Positions 48,686-57,544 are shown, numbered from the stretch's first letter. The stretch is 64,000 nucleotides of DNA from Singulisphaera sp. GP187 (GCF_900129635.1 NZ_FSRB01000002.1:400727-464726), one strand, 5' to 3'. Notes: a model not told the origin generated them from the sequence alone. Numbers and translations: made by a program.

Positions 48686-50010
48686 GGAATTACTTTACCT
48701 GTATATCTGCTGTTTTTGGCTTGATGATAATGTCGTACTTGGGCAGTGCCGTTGAGCGTTGCAGGCGAGCCTCGTACGCTTTCATTTGTTTGGCGGGAAC
48801 TCGAATACCGTTTGGATAATGGCCATCAAGGCATTTCACTGTCGGGTGCCGCCCTCTCCAGGTCATCCGCCTGGCGCATTGGAGAACGACCTCCAAGCTG
48901 TTCAGCAAGACTCCGTTCCACTTCTTCTCCAGCGCCGACCAACAACGTTCGATCGGATTGTATTTGCTGTGGTAGGGAGGATAGTACACCAAACGCACCT
49001 CCAACCCTGACCAGTCGGCGAACTGCACCATCCGTTTCAAGAATTGGGTCCGCCGCCCGGAGTTCTTCGGCCCGTTGTCCAGGTAGATCACCAGGCGTTT
49101 GATCGATCGGTGGGCCCGCTTGACCTGACGCCACCACATCTGCAAGGCATCCACCCAGGCATCGCTGGTCTCGTGCCATCCGAAGATGAGCATCAATGCT
49201 CCGGTCGCAACGCTCAGGATGCCGACGGGGACCAATTTCTCCTTCGCCGGGGGGTCATGATCCCAGCCCTTGGCCACCACGCCCTGCGCGTCGGTCCGGG
49301 TTTTTCCCCCCACGGACGTAATCGCCCAGGCTCACCTTCGCTTTGGTATCCATGGAGATCTCCAGCACTTCGGGATCGCCACGGACCTCGTCATGCACCT
49401 CCTGCACGTGGGCGAAGATCGCGTCGGTCTCCTCGGTCTTCTTTAGTGGCTTGCCCTTCTGGATCCGCTTGAGGCGGTAGTTCATGCGATTGAGGATGTC
49501 ACGCATCGTGCGCTCGCTGGGCAACTCCGCCTTGGGGTAACCCTGATCGATCAAAGCCTGGCGCACCTCGGCGGCCGACAAATTCGTGTACCGACGTGAC
49601 GACTGGAGTCCTGGGTCGGCGTAGGTGTGGGGTTCCACGACGGCGCGGATCAGGGCCGCCAGGCGCGGATCCTTCTCCTCGCTTCGCCTTCGACCGCGTG
49701 CGGCGAAGTTCTCCAGGCAGCGAACGCCCTGCTGGGACTCGTGCAGTCCCTTCTCGATCGTATCGCGTCCCCAGCCGAAACGTCGTTCGGCCAGTCGGGC
49801 ACTGCCATGGCAAAGTTTGGTAGTCACCTCGGCCTGGAAGAGCCGGCGCTGATGTCCGGTGAGTCGTCGGGCCCCCGAGCGAAGCAGTGCATCAATGTGG
49901 TCGGCGGAGCCTTCCATGTTGAAGAACCTCCGTGCTGGAGAGTTGACAGTCCTGGATGTGTTCCCCTACCGTGCTTTTGCAAGCATAACTCCGAACACGG
50001 GTAGATTTCC
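48686..50010. mobile_element. ISAzo13/IS630-like insertion sequence in abiEii
   Basis: About 1.3 kb carrying one transposase gene. The ends are estimated from where the AbiEii reading frame resumes and from imperfect inverted termini: GGAATTACTTTACCTGTAT on the left, and GGAAATCTACCCGTGT read from the right. The exact boundaries and the target duplication are not certain. Confidence 0.7.
48690..49917 (-). CDS. ISAzo13-family transposase, frameshifted
   Basis: The N-terminal half (49917-49255) has a helix-turn-helix region and ends after EISMDTKAKVSLGDYVRGGK, the first DDE Asp. The C-terminal half (readable from 49313 to 48690) continues with GGKTRTDAQGVVAKGW, the second Asp in YLDNGPKNSGRRT and the Glu in YHSKYNPIERCWSALEKKW. 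The halves overlap in different frames at a run of six G and five A; removing one base there restores one protein of about 408 residues. It is therefore either inactivated, made by frameshifting, or a base-call error. Confidence 0.85.
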
Positions 50011-50638
50011 AGATACCGGTCGCCTGAATACATTGGGAAAGTCCGCCGCCGCGTAGGAGATGACCGTTGCCTCGATTGCCGGCCAGTGATCCGACCGTGC
50101 CCCGATTTCCAGTCGCACGACCGGCCGGATATAGGCCAGTTCGTCGGCGGGGCGGGACCAATTGCCGGTCGGGTAACGAAACAACAGAGTCTGCCCGTCT
50201 GGGTCATCCTCGGCGAGTTCCATCGTCCATGTTGTTGAGTGCGGTTCACCCAACGCATCACTAAATGCGGCCACGAGTTGCGGCAGAAGCCGTTCGCGGA
50301 TGATCCGCTGGCACGTTTTGGCCAGTGCTTCAAGGCCGTGCTTTCGCTGCTTTCCCGTAGGAGAGTTGAGCGGATCGCTTTCCCCGCTGAAACCCAGTCC
50401 AGCCCGGTCGAATGACAGGTCTACATCTTCTGAAAACCGATCGATCACTCCGAACACTTTGGATAGCGAAGTACCACCCTTGAAGAGCAGTCCCGCGGGT
50501 GGGTCGGGCAGGGTGAACAGCCGCTTGAGCGTCCAGCAGACCCAGAAGTCCTTCTCGATGATCTCGCTGGTCAGCCTGCGCTGACGAGCCGTCGCCGCGA
50601 ACAGGTCGGCTCGGTCGCCGGTTGGCAGTCGGGCAACG

Positions 50639-51271
50639 TCATCCATGGCTCGCTACCTCCGCTTGAGGATGCCCGGCGATCTGCCGCACCGCATCCGCGA
50701 TCCAGTCGGTTGTGTAACGGGCGTCCTGCAGTAACTGAGACTGATTCCTGGGAGACAACGTCTTGCGGATTCGGCTGATTACGGTGGAATCGACCGCGTC
50801 CTTGCCGAGATACCTCATCGCCTGTAACACCGTTGCGCTGGTTCGGTTGCCGATCGGCAGTTCCTTGGGGGCCACATGCTTTACCACGATGACCAAGTTG
50901 CCGACTCGTACTTGGCGGCTTCGTCCGTCGGTGAGATACACCGCTTTGGCGGGCACCTGCGTTGAAAGCCCGAGGCGGTTTGCAGCCGTTGCCCCCGAGG
51001 GAGCGATCCGGCTCCCCGTTTGGCGTGCAAGTGCGCCAGCAATCTCATCGACATCCGGCGGAACGACGATTCCCAGCCGCTTATTGATCCGCGGGTAGTA
51101 GTACAGACCGCGGCCCAGCCGCTGTAACGTCTCTGTCTTGGCAAGCCGCGACAAAGCCTGATCGACCGACTCGCGGCTCCCTATGTCCAGGAAGTCCTTT
51201 GGCGTGAACACCTTACTCCGCCCCTGGCGACGTAGGCGATCAACGATTCTGCCCTGAATACTTGTGTCCAT
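50639..51271 (-). CDS. abiEi: AbiEi-type antitoxin (DUF6088-like)
   Basis: 210 residues from the ATG at 51271. An N-terminal winged helix-turn-helix (IQGRIVDRLRRQGRSKVFTPKDFLDIGSRESVDQALSRLAKTETLQRLGRGLYYYPR) is the DNA-binding, autorepressing part. The C-terminal domain (APSGATAANRLGLSTQVPAKAVYLTDGRSRQVRVG, then MRYLGKDAVDSTVISRIRKTL) is the usual antitoxin part of AbiEi/DUF6088 proteins. Its stop overlaps the start of the AbiEii gene by 8 bp, the classic coupled order antitoxin-toxin. The antitoxin is intact although the toxin is interrupted. A promoter with overlapping palindromes lies directly upstream. Confidence 0.88.
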   Translation of the reverse strand: MDTSIQGRIVDRLRRQGRSKVFTPKDFLDIGSRESVDQALSRLAKTETLQRLGRGLYYYPRINKRLGIVVPPDVDEIAGALARQTGSRIAPSGATAANRLGLSTQVPAKAVYLTDGRSRQVRVGNLVIVVKHVAPKELPIGNRTSATVLQAMRYLGKDAVDSTVISRIRKTLSPRNQSQLLQDARYTTDWIADAVRQIAGHPQAEVASHG

Positions 51272-51284
51272 AGTTCGGCTCCGA

Positions 51285-51326
51285 TCAGAAAAATGTATCT
51301 GTTTTTCTGACAGAAGGCAAGACGGT
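51285..51326 (-). promoter_or_regulatory. Promoter and operator palindromes of abiE
   Basis: Read on the minus strand, TTGCCT and TACATT are spaced by 17 nt, a fair sigma-70 match. They enclose and overlap TTCTGACAGAA (51305-51315, perfect palindrome) and the inverted pair TCAGAAAAA/TTTTTCTGA (51285-51293 and 51302-51310). This is what an AbiEi autorepression site should look like. Confidence 0.55.
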
Positions 51327-52306
51327 AATTTAGAGATGCTGACTGGGTGTCTTTGCAGCAAGATGCTATTTGGTAAACTCTTACAGAAAATTTGTGTCAG
51401 AAACTCGAGTGCGATTTTCCGACGATTTTCGTGAGGAGTGATCCCGGTACTGTCATGAACAGGAGCGAGGGCCCCGTGCCTGTCCAGACGCCGGGAATCG
51501 ACGCGAAATCATGTCGCTGGCCAAAAAAAACACGTCGCGGAACCGTACTTCGCTGCGCGTGTCCTTGCAAATTGAGGAAAGAAACACACGGAGGAATTCC
51601 TAGGCGGTACGAAATACCTCGGTATCTTGCTTGATTGGAATCAGTAGAAGCCGACCTCATCAGGGTTTGAGACCTTTGTGGTCAAGTCCCCCAACGTTGC
51701 CACATGGGCCGCTGAGTTGGGGCTGAAAACAAGAGGCTGGGTGCTGTCCCGATCTGGCATGGAACGTCAGATCGGGATGGAACCCGTGCCGGTCCTCGAT
51801 TCCCTCGCTTGGGAAGCAATGCATACGAACACACGCTGTCGCATGCGTGGCGAACCATCATCGCATGTCGGTTTCTCTGGAAATTGCTCGATCAAGATGC
51901 GCTGGCTTTCTAGGCATCAAAGTCTATGCGGTGGCTGATGCGCTTCGCTATAATCGGGTTGAAACAGACGATGGGGTGATTCCGAAGGACTGTCGGTTCA
52001 TTGCAGGCACACTCCCATGACGCGATTTGAAAAACAACAGCGCAACGCGGTTGCTCAACTGTTGGGAGCACGCGAACGCTACGAGGACTTGATCTGGGGC
52101 TTAGAAGTCGAACGGGCGGGATTGTTGAGTCGAGGCTGTCCGATCCATTCCCCGGTCTGGAGAGGATGCGGCCCGTTGCCGACGACGAAGCAAGCAAGCC
52201 GGTTCCAGGGGGCGGTGGACATGCGCACGCGGAGCGGTCCGGCCTGGGGCCGTCGGCAGGCCAAAGCGATCGGCAATCCTGAGACGAAACGACTTTGGAC
52301 GCCTCG
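51327..52306. other. Gene-poor region with two tiny overlapping frames
   Basis: About 980 bp without a recognised gene. A 51-codon frame (51865-52020, MSVSLEIARSRCAGFLGIKV...) and a second frame starting at 52017 (MTRFEKQQRNAVAQLLGARERYEDLIWG...) overlap by ATGA. Both could be debris of an older gene; no family was recognised and no ribosome-binding site is clear. Confidence 0.4.
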
Positions 52307-53392
52307 TCACCGAGGCATCGCGTTGAGTAAGTCACGCTCCGCGAACTCGGCCACCGCCGTGAACGCATCCGCGGCGCCGTAGTACACCAGGATCGTTCCC
52401 TGGGCCTGATTCCGTACCAGGCCGGTCGGGAAGACGACGTTGGGCACGAACCCGGTGACTTCGAAATCGGCCTCGGGGACGAAGAAGGGCGCGGAGGCCC
52501 GGCGCTGAACCTGGGCCGGATCGTCCGGATCGAGGAGGATCGCTCCGCCGAAATAGGCGCCAACCTCGCCAGGCTGGGTCGGTTGCCGGTTTCCGTGATA
52601 GATCTCGAGCCAGCCGTCCTGGACCCGGATCGGCGGGGCTCCGGCGCCCACCCGGCCGGCTTGCCACGTACCGCCGCCGCCGGTGGCCGAGGCCGTGACG
52701 GCGAGGGGGGCGTGCGCTCCCCAGTGGATCAGGTCGGGCGAGCGCGCGGCCCACATCTCGGGTCGGGTGAACGGTGTTCCACAGACCGGTCGGTGCAGCG
52801 CGGCGAAGCTCCCCCCGATCTTCTCCGGGAAGAGGACCACGTCCTTGTTCTCGGGGCAGAAGATGATCCCGTGGCGCTCGAACGAACGGAAGTCGACCGT
52901 GGACGCCAGCGCCGTCGCGGGGCCGTGGCGCGACACCGAGACATAAGTGAAATAGAAACGGCCGTCCAGCGGGGTGATCCGCGGGTCTTCGACGCCGAAC
53001 TCCTCGAGCTCGGTTTGCGGGCGGAACGTGACGTCGCTGATTTCGCGGACCGCGCGCCCGTCCCCGCAGCGGACGACTCGGAGGTGCGAGCTGAACGTGA
53101 GCCGGACCAGGCCGTCCGCCTTGTGCTTGACGACTCGGGGATCGATCGGGATCAAGTCGTCGTCGGGCACCCAGTCGACCGTTAATTCACCGGTTGAGTC
53201 CCACCTGGGCAGGCCGGTGAACCCCGGGCGTCGCTCGCGAGGGCGCTCGGCCACCCGGACCAGGAGGACGACCTCGTCTTCGGTCTGGACGGCCCCGGGG
53301 TTGAAGGCGCCGACGACCTCGAAGTCAGGGCGGGACGAGGGCATGTCCTCGGGCCGGAGCAGGAGCCGGGTCATCAGCCGCGGCACGGTCAT
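52307..53392 (-). CDS. GH130-family enzyme coupled to an oxidoreductase
   Basis: About 361 residues from the ATG at 53392, a length typical of compact GH130 mannoside phosphorylases/hydrolases. Motifs: VVGAFNPGAVQTEDEVVLLVRVAE (start of the propeller), ISDVTFRPQTELEEFGVEDPRITPLDGRFYFTYVS (family Asp region), TYVSVSRHGPATALAST, GAGAPPIRVQDGWLEIYHG, VTGFVPNVVFPTGLV. There is no signal peptide, so it is cytosolic. Its ATG overlaps the stop of the upstream oxidoreductase as ATGA, showing translational coupling. It is only distantly similar to the GH130 protein at 46662, so the two probably act on different mannosides. Confidence 0.9.
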   Translation of the reverse strand: MTVPRLMTRLLLRPEDMPSSRPDFEVVGAFNPGAVQTEDEVVLLVRVAERPRERRPGFTGLPRWDSTGELTVDWVPDDDLIPIDPRVVKHKADGLVRLTFSSHLRVVRCGDGRAVREISDVTFRPQTELEEFGVEDPRITPLDGRFYFTYVSVSRHGPATALASTVDFRSFERHGIIFCPENKDVVLFPEKIGGSFAALHRPVCGTPFTRPEMWAARSPDLIHWGAHAPLAVTASATGGGGTWQAGRVGAGAPPIRVQDGWLEIYHGNRQPTQPGEVGAYFGGAILLDPDDPAQVQRRASAPFFVPEADFEVTGFVPNVVFPTGLVRNQAQGTILVYYGAADAFTAVAEFAERDLLNAMPR

Positions 53393-54531
53393 CGGCCGGT
53401 CTCCGCCAAACGATCGCGTTGGGGATGAGCCAAGGCATCGGCCGCGCAGGCCGTCACGAGCGAATCCCGGCCGTTGGCCTCGGTCACGACCCGCCGGTGG
53501 TTGCGATCCCGGATCCAGGCGACCTGATCGGCCATCATGGCCCGGAGCAGCTTGCTGTAGAGCGGTGACTTGGCCTGGCCGTCCCCGAACGCGAGGTCGA
53601 TTTTCTGGTAGACGTCGTACTCGTGGCCGCGGCCTCGACAACTCCGGTCCTTACCGCCGTAGGGCTCGACCACGTCGAGCCGCGCCCCCGGGAGCAAGTC
53701 GCTCAACTCGCGCGACTGCCGCTCGTCCACCACCGCGCGAATCTGGAGCCGAGTCGGTACCCAGTCGTGAAGCGTGATATCTCCCCGTTCGAATACGAGC
53801 CGGAGCTCCTGGCGGTCCATTCGCCCGGTCTGGTGAAAGCCGTGGTAGAAGTTGACCCAGGGGACCGCGCCGTAGCGGACCGTGCTCTGGACATGCTCCT
53901 CAATGGTCGTCCCCGGCCGAGTCCCCACCTGCGCAGACTCGACGCGCCCGGACCCGAGCCAGCCGGCGAACATGTCGAAGAAGTGGACCCCATGCTCGAT
54001 GAAGATTCCGCCGCTCTTGCTCGGGTCCCAGAACCAGTGACTGGCCGGCAAGTTCTCATCCGAGGCATAGTTTTCGAAGGTCCCGTGCAACACCTCGCCG
54101 AGCATTCGCCCTTCGATCAGCCGGGACACTTTATCGAACAGCGGGTTATACCGCTGCATCAGGTTGGCGACCAGGAGCCGGTCGCGCTGCCGGGCCTTGG
54201 CGACCAGTTCGTCGGCCTGGGCGACGGTCATGGCCAGCGGTTTTTCGACGATCACATGCTTGCCCGCCTCCAAGGCGGCCATCGCCTGGGCGTGGTGGAG
54301 GAACGGCGGGGTCGCGATGTAGATCAGGTCGACGTCGTCGCGCTGGAACAGCGTTTCCAGGTTGTCATCATTCTCAACCCCGAACCGCGCCGCCGCGGCC
54401 AGGGCCGCCGGCCGGTGGGTGCCGGCCATCGCCACGAACTTGACTCCCGGTACCTGCGCGAACTGTTGGAGTGCAAACAGGCCGAACCCGCCGCAGCCGA
54501 TCACCCCCAAGCCAATCAGATTGTCGCCCAT
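53389..54531 (-). CDS. Gfo/Idh/MocA-family oxidoreductase
   Basis: 380 residues. N-terminal Rossmann fold with GVIGCGGFGLFALQQF, then YIATPPFLHHAQAMAALEAGKHVIVEKPLAMT, which includes the EKP motif of the family (catalytic Lys). The C-terminal alpha/beta part has GGIFIEHGVHFFDMFAGWLG, a His-rich region usual for sugar-type substrates. NAD(P)-dependent oxidation or reduction of a sugar or inositol derivative in the cytosol is expected. First gene of a coupled pair with GH130 (ATGA overlap), so the substrate may be a product of mannoside cleavage. Confidence 0.92.
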   Translation of the reverse strand: MGDNLIGLGVIGCGGFGLFALQQFAQVPGVKFVAMAGTHRPAALAAAARFGVENDDNLETLFQRDDVDLIYIATPPFLHHAQAMAALEAGKHVIVEKPLAMTVAQADELVAKARQRDRLLVANLMQRYNPLFDKVSRLIEGRMLGEVLHGTFENYASDENLPASHWFWDPSKSGGIFIEHGVHFFDMFAGWLGSGRVESAQVGTRPGTTIEEHVQSTVRYGAVPWVNFYHGFHQTGRMDRQELRLVFERGDITLHDWVPTRLQIRAVVDERQSRELSDLLPGARLDVVEPYGGKDRSCRGRGHEYDVYQKIDLAFGDGQAKSPLYSKLLRAMMADQVAWIRDRNHRRVVTEANGRDSLVTACAADALAHPQRDRLAETGR

Positions 54532-54729
54532 CGATCCTGCCTTTTTTCTCGGGTTGGTGACAGGTCGTTCCGTTGAGCGGCCCGGGAAACCGGTGGCTCC
54601 CCCGCGGTCGATTGGTTTGTCGTGGCCAATCGGCCCGGGAGCCCGTTCCCTCTTTTTCCTTTTTGCCTCAACGCTGGGGTGCGATGCAAACGAAAACCGC
54701 TCAGGCCGACGCTTCCGGTTCCATTCCGG

Positions 54730-55695
54730 TCAGGTTGTCCGGCCTTCAATCCAGGAGTAGGGCGTCGGTGGCGCCTGGCTGATTCGCTCGGCGATTCCGT
54801 CGGCCGCGTGTTCGTAGCGTTCCGGCTGGCGGCAGAGATAGTCCTGGGCTCGGGCTGCCTGCCCGGTGAGCGAGCGATCGGGAATCCCCCAGCTCTGATT
54901 CAGGTGCTCGATGATTTGGGCGTAGTCGCGGACCGTGTAGGCGCCCACGCGCTGGGTGACCGTGGCGAAGTGGTCGTAGAGGTGGGGATCCTGGCCGTCG
55001 TGCATCAGGCGTCCGGGCATGGCGATCAGTCCCTTGAGGACCGATCGGTAGGCGAGCGTCCCCCCCTCGGGGTCGCGTTCCATGATCTCGCCGACCACGC
55101 GCGTATAAAACGTCTCGTGGCGGGCTTCGTCCCCGGCGATCCGCCGGCAGATCTTCGAGAGCTTCTCGTCCCCTTGCGCGGCCGCGAGCTTGCCGACGTT
55201 CATGTGGGTGATTCGGGTCGCTCGTTCCTGGAACGCGGCGTAGATCAGGCCGGAATAACCGTCGTCGTTGCTCCGGGGGTTGAAACCGTTCTTGAGCAAG
55301 TGGTGGATGGTGACTTCAACCGCGCGCATGTTCACTCTGCCGGTGAGCCGCAGGTAGGCGTTGAGCAGGTCGCCGTGGCGGTTTTCCTCGGCCGTCCACC
55401 CGCGGAGCCACTGGGCCCAGGGCTCGTCGGCGGTCCCGGTGTCGTCCCGGGCGATGCGCGAGAGCGGCAGGGTGTAGTTCGGCAACGCCTCTTCGGTGAC
55501 CATGTTCCCGACTAGAACGACCAGCAACTCGTCGGAGAGCTGCTCGGCCGACTTGCGGAACGCGGCGAGTTGCTCGGCCCAATCCTTCGCGCGCAGGTTC
55601 GGGAGGAAGTCGGTCGGCTGCCAAGCCTGGTCCACCGAGGCGAGCAGGGACAGGTTTTCGCCCACGAACCCTTGCAAACTTTCAATCACATCCAT
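54730..55695 (-). CDS. Acyl-ACP desaturase (ferritin-like di-iron type)
   Basis: 321 residues. The two iron-binding helices are clear: WTAEENRHGDLL (E-E-N-R-H) and IAGDEARHETFYTRVV (D-E-A-R-H), with a further MVTEEALPNY providing the first Glu. This is the soluble stearoyl-ACP desaturase family found in plants and some bacteria, which introduces a cis double bond into acyl-ACP with O2 and ferredoxin. N-terminal FLPNLRAKDW and C-terminal QPERYEHAADGIAERI fit full length. It stands alone. With the PUFA-type synthase it shows that the organism can make unsaturated acyl chains by two routes, one aerobic and one O2-independent. Confidence 0.92.
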   Translation of the reverse strand: MDVIESLQGFVGENLSLLASVDQAWQPTDFLPNLRAKDWAEQLAAFRKSAEQLSDELLVVLVGNMVTEEALPNYTLPLSRIARDDTGTADEPWAQWLRGWTAEENRHGDLLNAYLRLTGRVNMRAVEVTIHHLLKNGFNPRSNDDGYSGLIYAAFQERATRITHMNVGKLAAAQGDEKLSKICRRIAGDEARHETFYTRVVGEIMERDPEGGTLAYRSVLKGLIAMPGRLMHDGQDPHLYDHFATVTQRVGAYTVRDYAQIIEHLNQSWGIPDRSLTGQAARAQDYLCRQPERYEHAADGIAERISQAPPTPYSWIEGRTT

Positions 55696-56339
55696 GCCGG
55701 GTCGCCTTCCATCTGGTCGCTCGCAGTGCCCGATCCGGGTCGCCGTCCGGCCAGTACGTTATGTTTGAGAATGGGTTCGGTGCCGTTGGGATTCTATGCG
55801 TCCCTACAATGGTCTTCCACGTCGCTTCGAACGTCAATTCGTCGCCGAGAGCCGAAGATTGGGACATTTCCTCAGGAAAACAAACCCTCAGCTGTTCCGG
55901 TTGCAGGCTTGAAATGGGCGTCGGGATCTGGCCAGGGGACGTGAGCCCTCGAGAATCGCCAGTGCCCCAATGAAGTTTTCTTGCAGCCCCTTCGAGGGCT
56001 GGACTGCAAAAAAACAAAGACGCGATCCGCAGGACGATGTTCCAGACAATTGCCTTCAAGCTCCCTGAAATCGGGCAACGGTCCTTGGGGCTTCGCGAGG
56101 AGCGGGTCCGAAATGAGATCGCCCATGGATGAGGGCATGAAGCTGAAGGGCATTTTCGGGAGCGTTATTTTGGATCGATTGTAGTGTAGTCAAAAACTAT
56201 GCCAAAAGCAACGAAAAAATTTAATAATTAATTCAGTTGTCTGTTAATTTTCCGCTTGTCTTGATTTCAACATTGTTATGATGAGTAATGGAGGACAAGG
56301 GCCCGACCGATCGATGGCTCGGATTGGGTGGTGGAACCG
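55696..56339. other. Intergenic region, AT-rich near its right end
   Basis: About 644 bp with no gene. The stretch 56185-56290 is much AT-richer than the window average and probably holds the promoter of the small gene at 56340. Confidence 0.5.
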
Positions 56340-56549
56340 ATGGTAGAGTCGAATTCGAGGAAACCGGGCCGTCCCAAGCGAACCGGGCCGGCGCGTCAGA
56401 CGGTGGTGGCGTTACGGGGCTCGCCGGAGTGGAAGTTGTGGCTCGACGGGTTTGCCGACCACTGCCGTCTCGGGCTGGCCGATACGATTGAGCAATCCTT
56501 GCTCTGCTACGCCAAGGACCGGGGCTTCCGGGGGCCTCCGAAGCGATGA
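56340..56549 (+). CDS. Small planctomycete protein, possible DNA-binding (RHH-like)
   Basis: 69 residues from the ATG at 56340; in-frame GTGs at 56328 and 56331 are alternatives. A basic N-terminal tail (SRKPGRPKRTGPARQT) precedes VVALRGSPEWKLWLDGFADHCRLGLADTIEQSLLCYAKDRGFRGPPKR, a strand followed by two helices, the layout of ribbon-helix-helix proteins. I recall very similar small proteins as recurrent in planctomycete genomes. The GRPK element resembles an AT-hook. A DNA-related role is an inference. Confidence 0.7.
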   Translation: MVESNSRKPGRPKRTGPARQTVVALRGSPEWKLWLDGFADHCRLGLADTIEQSLLCYAKDRGFRGPPKR

Positions 56550-56613
56550 TGATGCCGCCGACGGTCAGACGCAATGCTCGCCCGCGAGTTCATCGCTTTG
56601 GAGTTTCTTTTGC

Positions 56614-56880
56614 ATGTTGATTTGCTTGGTGAGTTTGGCCGGATTGGGGCTCCTGACCGGGGGCGTCGCACGTTGGGCACGCTCCGTACCCGACTCGATG
56701 GGGTGGATCCGCTCGCTTCTGCTCGGGGTTACAGGTTCCCTACTCGGTGGGGTCTTGGCCTACGTCTTGGACTTTGGCGTGCCACCGCGCCCGGGAGCGG
56801 GCTGGATTCTCGCGATCGTCGGCGCTGTCGTGCTGCTCTTGGCCGGACGCTTTCCGGGCTATGCCCGGAAGTACTTGTGA
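56614..56880 (+). CDS. GlsB/YeaQ/YmgE-family small membrane protein
   Basis: 88 residues, the family's usual length, starting at the ATG at 56614 with GGAG about 13 nt upstream. Three hydrophobic helices: LICLVSLAGLGLLTGGVARWA, SLLLGVTGSLLGGVLAYVLDFG, GWILAIVGAVVLLLAGRF. The pattern of Gly-rich helices with the central LGVTGSLLGG is characteristic of this 'transglycosylase-associated' stress membrane family. The biochemical function is unknown. It lies 64 bp after the small putative DNA-binding gene and before another small gene, possibly as one transcript. Confidence 0.82.
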   Translation: MLICLVSLAGLGLLTGGVARWARSVPDSMGWIRSLLLGVTGSLLGGVLAYVLDFGVPPRPGAGWILAIVGAVVLLLAGRFPGYARKYL

Positions 56881-56944
56881 ACGAGCCAAGCCCGCCCGAT
56901 CCCCCTTTGTAAAGATCGCGGATCACTACGAGGAGTTTTGAGAG

Positions 56945-57277
56945 ATGTTGAACGATTGGCGCGAGTGTCTGCGGAAGAAGTTGGAGGCCGACCCGTTGGC
57001 CTCGTCCGGGCCGCCGATCGAGGTCACGGGGGTCGTCGACCCGCTTGATGACGAGGCCGCCCTTCGCGCGGCGGGGATGGAACTCAAATACAACGCGACG
57101 AATTTTCTCGGGCTCGCCCCGCGCCACCTGCGGCTCCTCAACTTTGGGACCACGCCCGTCCTGGGCGGGCAAGTCGAAATGTCCCTCCGGTTTCGCTACT
57201 ACCGCTCCGGCTCGATCGGCGATGGATCGACGCTGGCCGACGAGACGTCAGAGGCGGACTTCAACGATCTGCCTTGA
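56945..57277 (+). CDS. Small protein of unknown function
   Basis: 110 residues, ATG at 56945 with GGAG about 10 nt upstream. Cytosolic composition: an amphipathic start (MLNDWRECLRKKLEADPL), then IEVTGVVDPLDDEAALRAAGMELKYNATNFLGLAPRHLRLLNFGTTPVLGGQVEMSLRFRYYR, ending in an acidic tail. No family recognised. It sits 64 bp downstream of the GlsB/YeaQ-like gene. Confidence 0.6.
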   Translation: MLNDWRECLRKKLEADPLASSGPPIEVTGVVDPLDDEAALRAAGMELKYNATNFLGLAPRHLRLLNFGTTPVLGGQVEMSLRFRYYRSGSIGDGSTLADETSEADFNDLP

Positions 57278-57430
57278 AATGATCAAAATTGGAATTATTG
57301 GAATTTGAGTGGAATGGCGATGAGCTGATCGATTGGGGGCCAAACCCTGGCCCGCACGCGAACCGAACCTGGGAAACGTCCCGCCGCTCCTTTGGCCACT
57401 TCCCGCCGATCTTCAGCGTGAGGTCGACGG

Positions 57431-57544
57431 AACCTTCACGATGGCCGATTCAAGACCTTGGAAGAGGTGGTCCTCCATTACGACCGGCACTTTGTGCTGG
57501 CGTTGACCGACCGGGAGGTGGGCGACTTGGTTGCCTACTTGTAA
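57431..57544 (+). pseudogene. C-terminal remnant of a c-type cytochrome (peroxidase-like) domain
   Basis: The frame reads NLHDGRFKTLEEVVLHYDRH and ends with LALTDREVGDLVAYL and a stop. This is the end of di-haem cytochrome peroxidase/MauG-like domains (YMHDGRF-TLEEVV-HY...LVAFL). No haem-binding CxxCH or upstream coding part is present, so only about 37 codons remain. Gap 57278-57819 otherwise holds a tandem repeat and a lone GGGTAAACCGCTG (about 57693) related to the MITE end. Confidence 0.65.

Larger units (their letters stand above)
48247..50646 (-). pseudogene. abiEii: AbiEii/AbiGii-type nucleotidyltransferase toxin gene split by an IS
   Basis: The start and N-terminal half (50646 to about 50011) contain the nucleotidyltransferase core: EKDFWVCWTLKRLF, LLFKGGTSLSKVFGVIDRFSEDVDLSFDR. 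The C-terminal part (about 48685-48247) reads ALAAERTFWEKATVLHMWHHAP, SRHYYDVVRLYEH, continuing to the natural stop. In family members these halves are continuous, with the RTFWEK block soon after the segment FPNVF. About 1.3 kb of transposon separates them here, so the toxin is broken. The upstream antitoxin gene is intact and its end overlaps the toxin start by 8 bp. AbiEii enzymes add nucleotides to tRNA acceptor ends in known systems. Confidence 0.88.
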
